A stretch of DNA of 64,000 nt. Source: Eriocheir sinensis (Eukaryota; Arthropoda; Malacostraca; Decapoda; Varunidae). Made by a program: the position numbers and the translations under genes. The notes under the pieces are model-generated. The model saw nothing but the letters and a program-made list of their open reading frames with translations. It searched no databases and was not told the DNA's origin. This document shows positions 1-10,261 of this stretch, piece after piece; the first letter of the stretch is position 1, and each line of letters begins with the position of its first letter. The stretch is from contig NC_066509.1 of the NCBI RefSeq assembly GCF_024679095.1, forward strand, positions 16,874,089-16,938,088. The letters run 5' to 3'.

Positions 1-1420
1 GCCGTACCAAAAGATCGGTCACTTGTCAGCTCGCTCAGTCGTGGAGGGTACTGGCTGACGGTCGCCAAGCTGGCCACACGCAGGCGATTGGCGTCACGAT
101 ATTATGAGGACTGGCGTCAAAAGGCCAATCCCCACCGTGTGTGGGATCTTTCACGCCAGTCGTGAGATAGAATGACGCCGCCTCACGGAATTATGTCTGG
201 TTATAATTGGGTATATTCAGAGTTTCCAGCCAGCGGGTGTCACCACCAACTATGTCTTTGGCCCAAGAAGCAGGGGGAAGTTGTAGAGTTCGATCACGAG
301 TATGACATTTCCGGTCCTCCTAACCTTAGTTTTTAACCTAGGCCAATTATTTTTTAACACAGTATGCAGGGACTTGTGTTGCGTTTGTCAAGGAAATTTC
401 ATCAAAACATCTGCTTAAATGTTGAAGAGAAAAAATAATTGTCTGGCGATTTGAGTTTTTTTGGAATTACGTAAATGGCGTCAAAACTATGAAGAGATTA
501 TCAATTTCCTTTGGCCCACTGATAGGAGAGATCCAGAAGAACTTACGTCAGATCTTTTGTAAACGTAGCAATAAAGACAAAATTTTCATGACGCGGCCAA
601 AAAACTTATTTTTTCCTTCAGAAAATCGACTTTTAAAATTAAGGCATATATGTATTTGGGGGAGATAAGGCATGATTTATCCCAATTTGACAGATACAAG
701 TGCCGTGAACATTTTGAAACCAAAATAATTAAAATTGCATAATTATTTACCGAGTTATTCTTACTTTTATGCTCCAAAAAGAGTTTTGAGATAATTGCAC
801 TTTTATGTTCTACTGTTCACTACCCCATAAAAATGGCACAAAACATTACCAAATTCAATTTTCTACTTACATCACCCCCTCAGCACTTCATGGAAAGTCC
901 GTAGTTGAGGTTGAGGTCATATCAGGTCATATTCATGTCATCTGTATGACCATCAGTGAGGGAAGGTTCTACTTGGCCTGGTTCAGCTCTTTATTAGCCA
1001 GGCTCCTGGTCCCCTGTTATTTATATATTGGTGCATATAATACATTATAAGCATATTACATACTCCCTAATACATAAATAACATATTATGGGTAGAAAAT
1101 AGCTCACAAAATGAACTAATAACAAAAGCAACAGGGGAAGACAGCGCACTGTCGCACTGGCATGATTTGTGTGCGGAGAGTGGCCGTTTTGGCAGTAAAC
1201 ACAGCTCAAACTATCGTGCAGCACTAATGGTCCAAAAAATTACGAAAACAGCAAAACAAATGGTCAAAAAACAATGAAAAGAAAGAGAGACCAATGGGGG
1301 CGTGGCAGGAGGGCGGGCGCGTACATTTAAACGCGTTATTACGTGGACAGGTGTTCGTTATTCGTCTGGCAGCTGCTCGCAAGGGGTGAGTTTACATGTC
1401 ACTATTCCACAAACGAAGTT
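1..1420. other. Anonymous non-coding stretch
   Basis: No credible gene is visible. The short open frames are AT-rich and show no recognisable domain. Positions 80-180 contain several copies of a GGCGTCA / TGACGCC-like motif that recurs near 2930-3010, and 205-290 resembles, in inverted orientation, 2335-2395. This may be the outer part of the inverted repeat at 1439-2345. Confidence 0.4.
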
Positions 1421-1438
1421 TGAAAAAATCGATATTTT

Positions 1439-1830
1439 GGGCCCGAATCAAAGAACTTCCTCCTTAATTCAATATAATAAGTGATACTATTGTTAATAAA
1501 ATGGTAGTTGTTCATTCTTCTTGTTTTATTTATTGGTAAACGAGAGAAAATAAATGACCGTTGCAAGGCTCTCCTCGTTAAAAAAAAATATTTTTTGTAT
1601 GCAAAATTAAGCAGAATTGGACTTTTTGAAAAATTATATTTTTACAATATTTGTTGAGTTCCTTCTTAGGGTGTATCAATCTCGCCTTTGACGAAATTTA
1701 TCAAAAAACATTACGGCATCAAGCAACTTGACAACCCCCCCACCCCAACACTAGGACTGTCAGGTGTTTGGGTCTCCGTGAGGTTACTGGCTTCCGCTTT
1801 CAGGCTGTTACACTCCGCCCTAAACTGACT
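1439..1830 (+). repeat. Left arm of long imperfect inverted repeat
   Basis: This arm aligns by eye with the reverse complement of 1925-2345 over several hundred bases. Shared landmarks include GGGCCC near the outer end, TTATTGGTAAACGAGA, GACGAAATTTATCAAAAA and GTTACACTCCGCCCT near the centre, in the same order. The arms are diverged by substitutions and indels. It could be two opposed copies of one repeat or an old foldback transposon. No protein was recognised in either arm. Confidence 0.7.
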
Positions 1831-1924
1831 GCCGGTTATTGTGTGGGGTGGACCAAGAACCTGCGGGGCCGCGTACCGCTACCAGGAGGGTGGGCAGGTC
1901 AAAGATGATGACGTTTAATGCCAG

Positions 1925-2345
1925 GAGTTGAGGGCGGAGTGTAACACTGGAAGCGGAAGCCAGTTTTGCCCACGGAGATCAAACAATGGATGATACGGTT
2001 TCTGTCGAGATCCTTAACGCCCTTATGTTTTTGATAAATTTCGTCGAAGGCAAGGCTGATACACCCAAAACGGGTACTCGGCAAAAATTGTAATATAAAT
2101 AGATTTTTTTATAAAGTTCATTTCTGTTTGATTTTGCAGGGCTTTTCTGCAAGAAAGATTTTTAATGAAAGCTTTGTAACGGTCATTCATTTTCTCGTTT
2201 ACCAATAAATGAAACAACGAGAATAATCAACTAGATTTTTATAAACAATAGAATTACTTATTGTATTGGAGTGTAATTGTTACAAGTCCCAGAGAAACAC
2301 AGGTAATTTACGATAATTGATAGAATAGTTCAAGCTTCGTGGGCC
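1925..2345 (-). repeat. Right arm of long imperfect inverted repeat
   Basis: Reverse-complement partner of 1439-1830. Its minus strand is partly open, with overlapping short frames at 1899-2084 and 2023-2217, but I recognise no family. The similarity continues outward: 2335-2395 pairs with 205-290, so the left arm appears to have gained about 1.1 kb of other DNA. Confidence 0.7.
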
Positions 2346-3039
2346 CAAAGACGTAATCGGTGGTGACACCTGGTAAGGATTAATATACCCCATTTCACAT
2401 GTGCCCAGAAGAGGACTAGCATCATTGACACCAGTCATCTGCGTGTAGGGACGCATGAGGCTAGGCGCCATTAGTCTGCGTGCTGGGACGGCGTGCGGTA
2501 CACCAATCGTCTGCAGTTATTTATTTATTTATTTTTACATTTCAGCATGTCTCCAAACACCAGATATATGTCTCCTGAATTCATCCGAGAATTCATTGGC
2601 ATGTTTAGGAGCTTTCCATTCTTGTAGAAAATTTGAAGTGATGAATATTCAAACAAACAAAAAAGTCACGCTGCTTATGAAAAACTAGTTGAGTTGTGCA
2701 AAACTGTGACTGAAACTGCCAACATTGATTTTGTGAAAGCCTTATTGTAACGTCTCGCGGTTCCTTTAGAAAAGAACCCAAGAAAGTTCGGGAATCCAAA
2801 AGATCAGGCGCTGGGGATGTTGTGTATGTGCCCATGTTATGGTAGCTCGAGCTGTTCACAGCTGATCAGTAAACTCCGAGAGAGTCTACTTCAAACTTAT
2901 TAGTGGAACACCAAACCTTAACGACAATCCTCAGCGTGTGTTGGATTTTGACGGACGCCAGGAACCAATGCCCTGTCCACAAACGATAGTCGTCACGCCA
3001 ATCGTCAACGTGTGAGGTCAACGCCAGCCAATAAGGGAG

Positions 3040-3361
3040 GCGGTGGCTGAGTGATCAGCGTGCGGGTGCGGTGTCCTGGAGGACCGACGTTCAAGTCCCG
3101 CCCCACCGCTACAAGCTGACAATTTTCGATCGCCGAGTGACTTAAAACTATCTACATGCTGTCCTGAAGACCACCTATCTACTCGGACTTTAGCGAAACT
3201 CTCTACAGTGGAGCAAAGATGAGTGTCAGGGGGACACCATGAGTCAAACAAGATGGCGCCACTATAAACACATGCCTGCACCACGAACGGGCTGGGGCTG
3301 ACCAGCAGGCCTCATCAAGATAGCCTACCGGTGCAACAGTCCGAATGTTATAAAAAAAAAT
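3040..3361 (+). repeat. tRNA-derived SINE (complete copy)
   Basis: The head folds like a tRNA gene. A box A-like TGGCTGAGTGA lies at 3044-3054 and a box B GTTCAAGTCCC at 3089-3099, and GCGGTGG at the start pairs with CCACCGC near 3103-3109. The head is followed by a roughly 250-bp unrelated body and a short A-rich tail at 3351-3360. The body (CACTATAAACA, then TGCCTGCACCACGA, then CTACCGGTGC) recurs as partial copies at 4640-4765, 7203-7282, about 22862-22990 and 62405-62535. The tRNA-like head plus repeated body marks a SINE rather than a functional tRNA gene. Confidence 0.75.
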
Positions 3362-3390
3362 GTGATTTTTTACACTTACTGTCCTGCCAT

Positions 3391-4022
3391 AGGTCCCCTT
3401 TCACATGGGGACACTTACCAGCGCTACTCAGCAGAGCTGCCTCTGGTAAATACTGGAGATAAATTAAAGCTTTCACACGCAGTCACGACCACGAAAAGTA
3501 GCGCTGCAGGCGGATTTGAGTGGTTGGCTTCGCCCTCGGTGCATGGCGACAACAAAAAGTAGCGCTGCTCGTCACGATACATGGCATTCAGTGGGAGCTT
3601 TCATGCGTAGCTGAAGCTGCGCCCCTTTTTTTAGCAGCGCGTGTGTGGCGCAACTGTAGCGCTGCTGAAAAGTGCTGCTCATTCGACACCCTCCCAACAC
3701 TTTCTAGAAAGACAAGCAGCGCTGCTAAAATTGAGTCGCGCGTGAGTAGCACTACTGCAGCGCTGCTGAAAAGCTCTGCTAAGTGTCCCCATCTGAAAGA
3801 GGCCTAATTTTAGCAGCGTTGCAAAGTGTCCCCGTGTGAAAGGGGCCTAATGTTAGCAGCGCTGCCATGTGTCCCCGTGGAAAAGCGGCCTAATTTTACC
3901 AGATCTGCTAAGTGTCCCCGTGTGAAAGTGGCCTAATTTTAGCAGCCCTGCCAAGTGTTCCCGTAGAAAAGCGGACTAATTTCAGCAGCACTGCCAAATG
4001 TCCCCGTGTGAAAGGGGCCTTG
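3391..4022. mobile_element. TIR element with internal tandem copies of its own terminus
   Basis: The left end reads AGGTCCCCTTTCACATGGGG and the right end is the near inverted match GTCCCCGTGTGAAAGGGGCC. Between about 3770 and 4020 roughly five units of about 48 bp repeat the terminal motif. Each unit has the form AGCAGCGCTGC, then AAGTGTCCCCGTGTGAAA, then GGGGCCTAATTTT. There is no coding capacity. The ends resemble cut-and-paste MITEs, but I could not define a clean target duplication, so the superfamily is open. Confidence 0.6.
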
Positions 4023-4216
4023 GCGTCGCCGACACGCTATACTCTCCCCGTCCTCCTACCGATGGCACAGCCAGACCAGCCAGCCCCCATCCTCTCCCTC
4101 CAACCCTCCGTTTTATTGATTTATTTGTATGAAATTTGTAAAGTTTCAGCTTAGTGGCTGTGAAGACTAAGTAAACAACTTATTATCGTCATAATAATAT
4201 TTTTTTTTATTAAAGC

Positions 4217-4218
<2 letters not shown>

Positions 4219-4263
<45 letters not shown>
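4219..4263. repeat. (CA)n microsatellite
   Basis: An uninterrupted CA dinucleotide tract. Confidence 0.97.
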
Positions 4264-4266
<3 letters not shown>

Positions 4267-4326
4267 GCTCATATTTTCTGGCTTCAGTTTACTTCAATAC
4301 CGTAATGATGATGATGATGATAAAAA

Positions 4327-4328
4327 AT

Positions 4329-4378
<50 letters not shown>

Positions 4379-4398
4379 CAATAGTAATAATAATAACG

Positions 4399-4448
<50 letters not shown>

Positions 4449-4450
4449 TT
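4327..4450. repeat. (TAA)n microsatellite
   Basis: Two TAA/AAT blocks separated by a short interruption near 4376-4386. The isoleucine-rich and asparagine-rich frames over it are artefacts of the repeat. Confidence 0.95.
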
Positions 4451-4552
4451 ATAATAACAAAATCAATAATGATAGTAATAATATGATTGACAAAATAATA
4501 ATATGCTCTTATAACTCATTTTTGCAATTGCCACGACAAAAACAACAACTAG

Positions 4553-4769
4553 CCTACTACTACTATTACTACTGTTGCTATTGTTGCTACTGCTGCTGCT
4601 GTTCCTATTACTACTACTTTTACTACTACTACTGGTGTTTTCTTTTTTTCTTTTTTTTCTTTTTTTTCTTACATCTCTGCCTATAGCGCCGGTAGGCTTT
4701 CTTCAGGGGCCTGGTGGTCGGCCCAAGCCCGTTATGGCGCAGGCAATTTTTATAGTGGCGCCAGTTAAG

Positions 4770-4801
<32 letters not shown>

Positions 4802-4920
4802 GCTGCTGCAACTACTGCTGCTACTATATACCACTACTACAAGTAATGCTGCTGTTGCTGCTATGGCGCAACAGCAGCAGCAGCAGCAGCAGTAATAGTA
4901 GTAGTAGTAGTAGTAGTAGT
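4553..4920. repeat. Compound trinucleotide repeats around a SINE tail
   Basis: CTA/CTG trinucleotides occur at 4553-4634 and 4771-4860, and CAG then TAG units at 4868-4920. Between them (4640-4765) lies a T-rich tract and a minus-strand SINE tail (GCGCCGGTAGG, then GGCGCAGGCA, then TATAGTGGCGCC). The SINE A-tail and the trinucleotide arrays adjoin directly. Confidence 0.85.
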
Positions 4921-4989
4921 GAGGCACTTCATATACCTCATCATCACAACTACACAGGACTTGCATGTTGTTATACTTTCTCTCCTCAT

Positions 4990-6560
4990 TCATCCATCAT
5001 TAACAGTCCACCATACTTTTTCTACTGGTGCCATCTGCTTTTACGTTTACCTGTCACGTTTTATCTTAATCATGCTCCCATGAGCCACTAAGACACCTTT
5101 CTCTTATGGTGCCATTTTCTTATGACAGTATGCAGGTGGTGCCATCTTTTATATATATTTATATATATCTGCCTTGAAATTTATATTTTCTGCTCATAGG
5201 GATCTTAACATATGGTTCTTTCTTTATTGTTTTCTGTGTGTTGTCCTTTTTTTATTTTTTTTTCATTATCGCCCATCAGCTGCTCAGCACAACTGTTGCG
5301 GCGCCTCTGCTGCTCTGACATGTACTAAGGCTGACCTCCGCAACACAACTCATCATTTGTCTTCAGTAACACTTGTTTTCAGTGCTGTTTAGTTCTTTTC
5401 TCTTTTATCAACAGATTCACCTTCTCATTTTTGGTGATTTTTTTCGTTTGGTTTCAGCCCGGCCATGATTTTTTTTTTTTTTTTTCATCTTCTCATTGTT
5501 TCTTGACGTTGATAATTTTTTTCGTCACAGCTTTATTTTCAGTGTTTATGTGAGTTTTCTTTAAGTCCTGTTTCAAAACTCGAGTTTCATATATTCATTT
5601 GTTTCGTCCTTCCTTCCGTTCTGCCTTATTCTTTTATTTTCTTCTCCATTTCATTTCATGTTTCCAATATATGCAGTATGACTTTTCGCTTCATACTTAT
5701 GGTTATTTTTATGTCCCCTTAACTTAAGAATCTAGTTCATAAATAAAACATTTGTCATATCAGTTACAATATATTAATCAATTCCTCTTAATTACAGTTA
5801 TATTATCTAAATTAACATTACAGCTCATCATAGTAGTCCTGTTATTCTTAATTAAGGCTTGTTTCATTTTAAGAAAAGACGGTATCCCATATTTCCCAAT
5901 TATGATTCCTTGCCTTCTTGATTAGCCCAGTTTTCGACCCAGTAAATCACTTCTTTTCCCTCTCCGAGCCAGTACTCGTTTCCATCACAGTTATTTTTGG
6001 CGCTCACAGAGGTTTATTCTTCAATAATCACAGCCTTGAATACTCGGAACAGACTCTCAGTCACTGCCAACACCCAGATGCTGACTGGAAAAAGTGGATT
6101 GTTTACAGTCTTAAACATTTATGTTTACCTTTCCTTTCTTCCCCCATCCCAATCTTCTTCCGCGACCTCCTACTCCTGTCCTCCTTGTTGGGAACGATTA
6201 GTGTCCGACCCGATCCGATGTACACAAGTACGGGGAATCGCCTTTGCAGAGTCCCTCTCCCCACTGTTGATTTTAATTACTCAACTTGTTGCAATGTACT
6301 TTTTGTACTCAATCATACATTCGCAGTCCCCATACCCCCCCACCCCACCCCCACTTACACAATAAAGCAACTAATGTTTTTTGTCTTTTGGTATTCAAAA
6401 GCTCAAACAATAAGTGTGCGGAAGGATAATGTGGTCAAAAATCATTGCGAGCTTTGCATGAAAGCATACACAATGAATGATAGTTAACACCTATCATCAT
6501 ATAGCGATCTTTACAATGAATGGTTATTTTCAACAATGTCCAACATATAATGAGATTTAC
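4990..6560. other. AT-rich stretch without identifiable gene
   Basis: The DNA is T-rich and A/T-rich with poly-T tracts (for example 5468-5485). The longest frame (5918-6487) shows no domain and no splice or codon-usage support. I see nothing assignable here. Confidence 0.5.
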
Positions 6561-6579
6561 AGGAAATGGTTGTAATAGT

Positions 6580-6741
6580 GTGGCCGGATAGATGGCCGAC
6601 GGATATTAGGTCGAATGGAACGGAACGGAACAGCCGACAGCCTTTTGACGGAATGGACAATTGACCGTACGGACAGTCTGCAGAATAAATATTTGGTCGA
6701 ATGGACATCTGGCTTTTTTTTTTTTTTTTTTTTTTTTTTTT
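6580..6741. repeat. Repeat with GAATGGACA motifs, ending in poly-T
   Basis: The stretch 6580-6715 is built from variants of GGTCGAATGGAC and GAATGGACAATTGACC and is followed by a poly-T tract of about 28 bases at 6714-6741. A related inverted stretch lies at 9395-9530, so both may be ends or copies of one dispersed element. Confidence 0.45.
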
Positions 6742-7202
6742 GAAACAAAACTAATTATTGCGATGGATGATTGCCATTCTCTGTTCAAACCTCCTTTTCA
6801 ATCCTTCAAGGCAGTTTGTTGTTCGTGGAATGCCTCGATGGTTTTCTGCTCAGTGTACTCCACATACTGTGTCCAAGTGGTGGTCCTCGTCGTCTTCCAC
6901 GCTGCACAACATCAGGCCGTGTTGCTTCACAGCAACCAAGAAACTTTGAGGTTCACCAGTTTCATCGTCTACATGAAAGGCATTCCACAGATAAGAGGGT
7001 TCGAGCACTGCTTGCCGTCTGGTTTCAAAACCAAGAAAATGCAGTCCGACTGAGAGTTGACAATTTAGCAGGCAGTATCAGGAGTGGTACTGACTGAGCC
7101 GAAGAAATACCAGATTAATTATCATACATAACATTGAAATGTCATTAAGAAAAATACAAAGTATCCCACAATCAACTGAAAATTTGCTTGATGAACAGCT
7201 TT

Positions 7203-7282
7203 TTTTTTTTTTTTTTCTTGGCCTTTGGCGCCAGTAGGTTTTTTTGGTGGAGCCTGGTGGTCGGCCCCAGCCCGTTGTGGTG
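7203..7282 (-). repeat. SINE 3' tail (minus)
   Basis: A poly-T tract at 7201-7217 is followed by GGCGCCAGTAGG and CCCCAGCCCGTTGTGG, the reverse complement of the SINE body end at about 3280-3345. Only the 3' part is present. Confidence 0.65.
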
Positions 7283-7397
7283 CAGACAAGGGTAAAGATT
7301 CGTTTTAGTACCGTGCCAGTCTTTCATTATCTACTTTATGAAACATCACTATCTCTTCATATATATTTTCTACAAACCTTCAACAGTCATGGAAACG
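7283..7397 (+). repeat. Left member of an inverted pair around the RTE-like LINE
   Basis: This segment matches the reverse complement of 9072-9175 over about 100 bp, with landmarks CGTTTTAGTA, CGTGCCAGT, CTACAAACCTTCAACA and TCATGGAA. It forms the left boundary of the composite block that contains the broken LINE. Confidence 0.65.
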
Positions 7398-7500
7398 CTT
7401 TCAAAATGCGGTGCCGCCGCCGCAGCCGCAAAATAGCTCGCAGAGGGTTTAGAGTGGGGGAGCACATTTAAACTACTCCAACCGAACTTTACGACCTGCT
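7395..7500 (+). repeat. Dispersed repeat, AAAATAGCTC family, copy 1
   Basis: Contains GCCGCCGCCGCAGCCGCAAAATAGCTCGCAGAGGG-type sequence followed by GGGGGAGCACATTTAAACT. The same core lies inverted at 7690-7895 and direct at 56455-56585. Non-coding and of unknown class. Confidence 0.65.
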
Positions 7501-7580
7501 AAGGGGGGGGGGGCTGCGCCCCCCTCGACCCCCTCCTTCTAACCAGGGGGGGCTGCGCCCCTCCCCTTGACCCCCCCCCC
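7501..7580. repeat. G/C-run palindromic tandem units
   Basis: Two imperfect tandem units, each with a run of G, the core GCTGCGCCCC and a run of C, so each unit is itself a hairpin. They lie between the opposed copies of the AAAATAGCTC repeat. Confidence 0.55.
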
Positions 7581-7689
7581 ACACACACACACATGTATAT
7601 GCGACTTATTTCTGCAAGGAGGTATTTCTCGCAACACCGGCTGAACCGCAGCCTCAGCCGTCGCCAGAGCAAACCGTTATTTTTAAGCA

Positions 7690-7895
7690 AATACCGCGAA
7701 TTTTATCATGGAGCATGAATATAACCTTACCTAACCTAACAAAACCCTCTGCGAGCTATTTTGCGGCGGCGGCGGCGGCACCACCGTCGCCGCGGCCAGC
7801 ACCAGATGAGGCGACGCGCTTTCGTAAACATTATCTCCTATTTTCAGGAGTAAAAAAAAAGTCTTTGAATTGGATTTTGAAAGCGTTTCCACGCC
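7690..7895 (-). repeat. Dispersed repeat, AAAATAGCTC family, copy 2
   Basis: This is the reverse complement of the 7395-7450 unit (CGAGCTATTTTGCGGCGGC, then GAAAGCGTTTCCA), with an extra central segment. It abuts the point where the RTE-like coding sequence begins. Confidence 0.65.
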
Positions 7896-9066
7896 TGGCA
7901 AGTCAACAACTGACCGTATCCAAGCGCTTCGCGTACTGGTGGAGCGCCGACGTGAGTTTCGACATGGGATGCTTTCAGATTATGTCGATCTCAAGAAGGC
8001 GTTTGATTCAGTTCATCATGAGGCACTCTGGGATCTTCTGCGACTCCGTGGGATTCCTGCGAGGACTATTGGTCTGCTGACTGGCCTGTATTCTGGGACA
8101 GAGAGTGCTGTGAAGTGTGGGGGAGGCTTGTCCAGCTTCTTTCCCGTGAATGCGGGAGTGAGGCAGGGCTGTGTCCTTGCCCCATCGCTTTTCAATACTT
8201 GTATGGACTGGGTACTGGGCAGAGTTGTGGGCCAGAGTTATTGCGGAGCATCCATTGGCAATACCAGGGTGACTGACCTTGTTTTTGCTGATGATGCAGT
8301 AATCCTGGCGGAGTCGCTGGAGGTTTTGGTGATGGCTCTCGAGGCACTGCACGAGGAGGCGAAGCCCTTGGGACTCCAGGTCTCCTGGGCTAAGACCAAG
8401 GTACAGGTGTTTGGAGACTGCTGGATGACACAGTACAGTCTGTTCATTCGTGTGGGGAGGACGTTGAGATCTCAGAAAGTTTCACGTATCTTGGTAGTGT
8501 AGTTCATAACAACGGTGAGTCTGGCCAGGAAGTCTTACGGCGGATTGGTCTGGCCCACGGTATTATGGACTCGCTCAACACGAGTATATGGCGTCGGTAC
8601 CTGTGCAGAAGGACAAAGATCCTGATCTGCAAGTCCCTTGTGCTCCCTGTCTTACTCTATGGTTGTGAGACATGGACACTAAATGGGGACTTGGAGAGGC
8701 GGATTGATGCCTTTGGTAATAAGTGTCCACGCAGAATCATGGGATATCGCTGGAATGACTTTGTGTCAAACCGGCGACTACTCCGTGAGACTGATTCGAC
8801 ATACCTGCATAGTCCGTCAACGCCAACTCCGGCTATACGGGCACGTGGCACGCTTTCCGGAAGCTGATCCTGCTCATCGGGTTGTCTCTGTAAGAGACAA
8901 TCCTGAGTGGAGGAGGCCAAGGGGACGCCCACGGAGTCGGGAGGTACTCGGGTTGGGAAGGGGGCATGCATGGAGAGGAGACTCGCCCGGAAGGACCCCC
9001 GGGCTTGGCGTCGTAGGGCGGGCGAGGCGACGCACCCCCCGGCGTATGCCCCCATTAATTGATTGA
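7896..9066 (+). pseudogene. RTE-like LINE reverse transcriptase, 5'-truncated and frameshifted
   Basis: A non-LTR reverse transcriptase remnant. The first frame (to 8502) runs from a GKSTTDRIQALRVL segment through VDLKKAFDSVHHEAL, GVRQGCVLAPSLFN and the catalytic box FADDAVILAE (FADD at about 8284-8295). Coding then moves to another frame (about 8520-8867, motif LYGCETWTLN) and a third (8683-9066, motif RQLRLYGHVARFPE, a typical RTE C-terminus). The N-terminal endonuclease is missing, so the copy is 5'-truncated and dead. It ends in a short ATTG tandem run (9055-9072), as RTE elements often do. The 3' end recurs as a fragment at 63365-63575. Confidence 0.85.
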
Positions 9067-9071
9067 TTGAT

Positions 9072-9175
9072 TCCATGATTGTTGAAGGTTTGTAGAAAAG
9101 ATATATGAAGAGCTATTGATGTTTCATAAGGTAGGTAATGAGATACTGGCACGATACTAAAACGCATCTTAACCC
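9072..9175 (-). repeat. Right member of inverted pair around the RTE-like LINE
   Basis: Reverse-complement partner of 7283-7397. Immediately outward (9176-9217) is a minus-strand SINE body fragment (AGTGTTTATAGTGGC, then CATCTTGTTTGAC). Confidence 0.65.
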
Positions 9176-9394
9176 AGGCAAGTGTTTATAGTGGCTCCAT
9201 CTTGTTTGACTCATGCTCATGAAAATTATTTATTTTTATTGTTTTCATAATGTGTTTTACAAAGCTCTTACATTCTAATTAATATAATTTATCCACTGGT
9301 AATTGTTCATCATTGGTTTTCACATCACGCAATGTAACATTTTTATCACTGGTTTCAAAAAGTAATTACATTGCAAAAACAGTTACATTATATG

Positions 9395-9530
9395 TTGAAA
9401 TAACGCCAAATATCCGACTTACTAAATATTCGTTTGGTCTATTGTCCATTGGGCTCAATAGATGTCGCCCCGATGTCCGTTCTGCCAAACGTCTATCTGT
9501 AAAAAATCACTGTCTGGCAGCCATTTGACC
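9395..9530. repeat. Inverted relative of the 6580-6715 repeat
   Basis: The reverse complement contains GGACAATAGACC and CAGAACGGACATC motifs like those at 6600-6710. The similarity is motif-level only and judged by eye. Confidence 0.35.
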
Positions 9531-9678
9531 CGGAACCAACTAAAAGTGGCCAACGTACAAAGAGGTTCTGGAACAGGTCGTGGAGTTCGGCTTGTCGGTA
9601 TGTTTAAGTAATTTTATTTGACATCTGACCCCGAGCGTTCCGTGCACTGAGCGGTCAACCATGCGTGTAGCCGGATAT

Positions 9679-9836
<158 letters not shown>

Positions 9837-10100
9837 CAAGACAGCCCGACAGCGTCGAGAAAGAATGAATATTTCCATGTGGAATGTTCCCGCCGCTGCC
9901 ACACACTTAAAGATTGTGCGGACTTGTGAATTTGCTTAAATTAACCATTCAGAGCATTCACAAACTCCTACGACGTTTTAAGGAGTTAAAGAGGGGAAAA
10001 GATAGACGGAGACTCGGTGGACATGCTTGGAGAGTTCCGAACACTCGTAATTAAAGCTGACTTGTGTCTTAACTATGAAAATATATTAGATTTTATTTTT

Positions 10101-10123
10101 ATTATCATTATTATCGTTATTAA

Positions 10124-10209
<86 letters not shown>

Positions 10210-10247
10210 GAATTATTATTATTATTATTATCATTATGATTATGATT
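10101..10247. repeat. (TTA)n microsatellite at LINE 3' end
   Basis: A near-perfect TTA tract directly beyond the 3' end of the minus-strand family J LINE copy 1; on the LINE strand it reads (TAA)n. Confidence 0.95.
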
Positions 10248-10261
10248 ATTTTATTTTTTTT

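Noticed and set aside
3040..3110. tRNA-like sequence with A and B boxes
   Set aside because: It is the head of a SINE: its body and tail recur at other sites, and the cloverleaf is imperfect. Not called a tRNA gene.
5918..6487. 189-codon plus-strand frame
   Set aside because: Composition is that of AT-rich non-coding DNA; no domain, no partner exon, and an overlapping frame of similar length.
7727..7745. CCTAACCTAA-like units resembling arthropod telomere repeat TTAGG
   Set aside because: Only two units; too short for a telomere or interstitial telomeric array.
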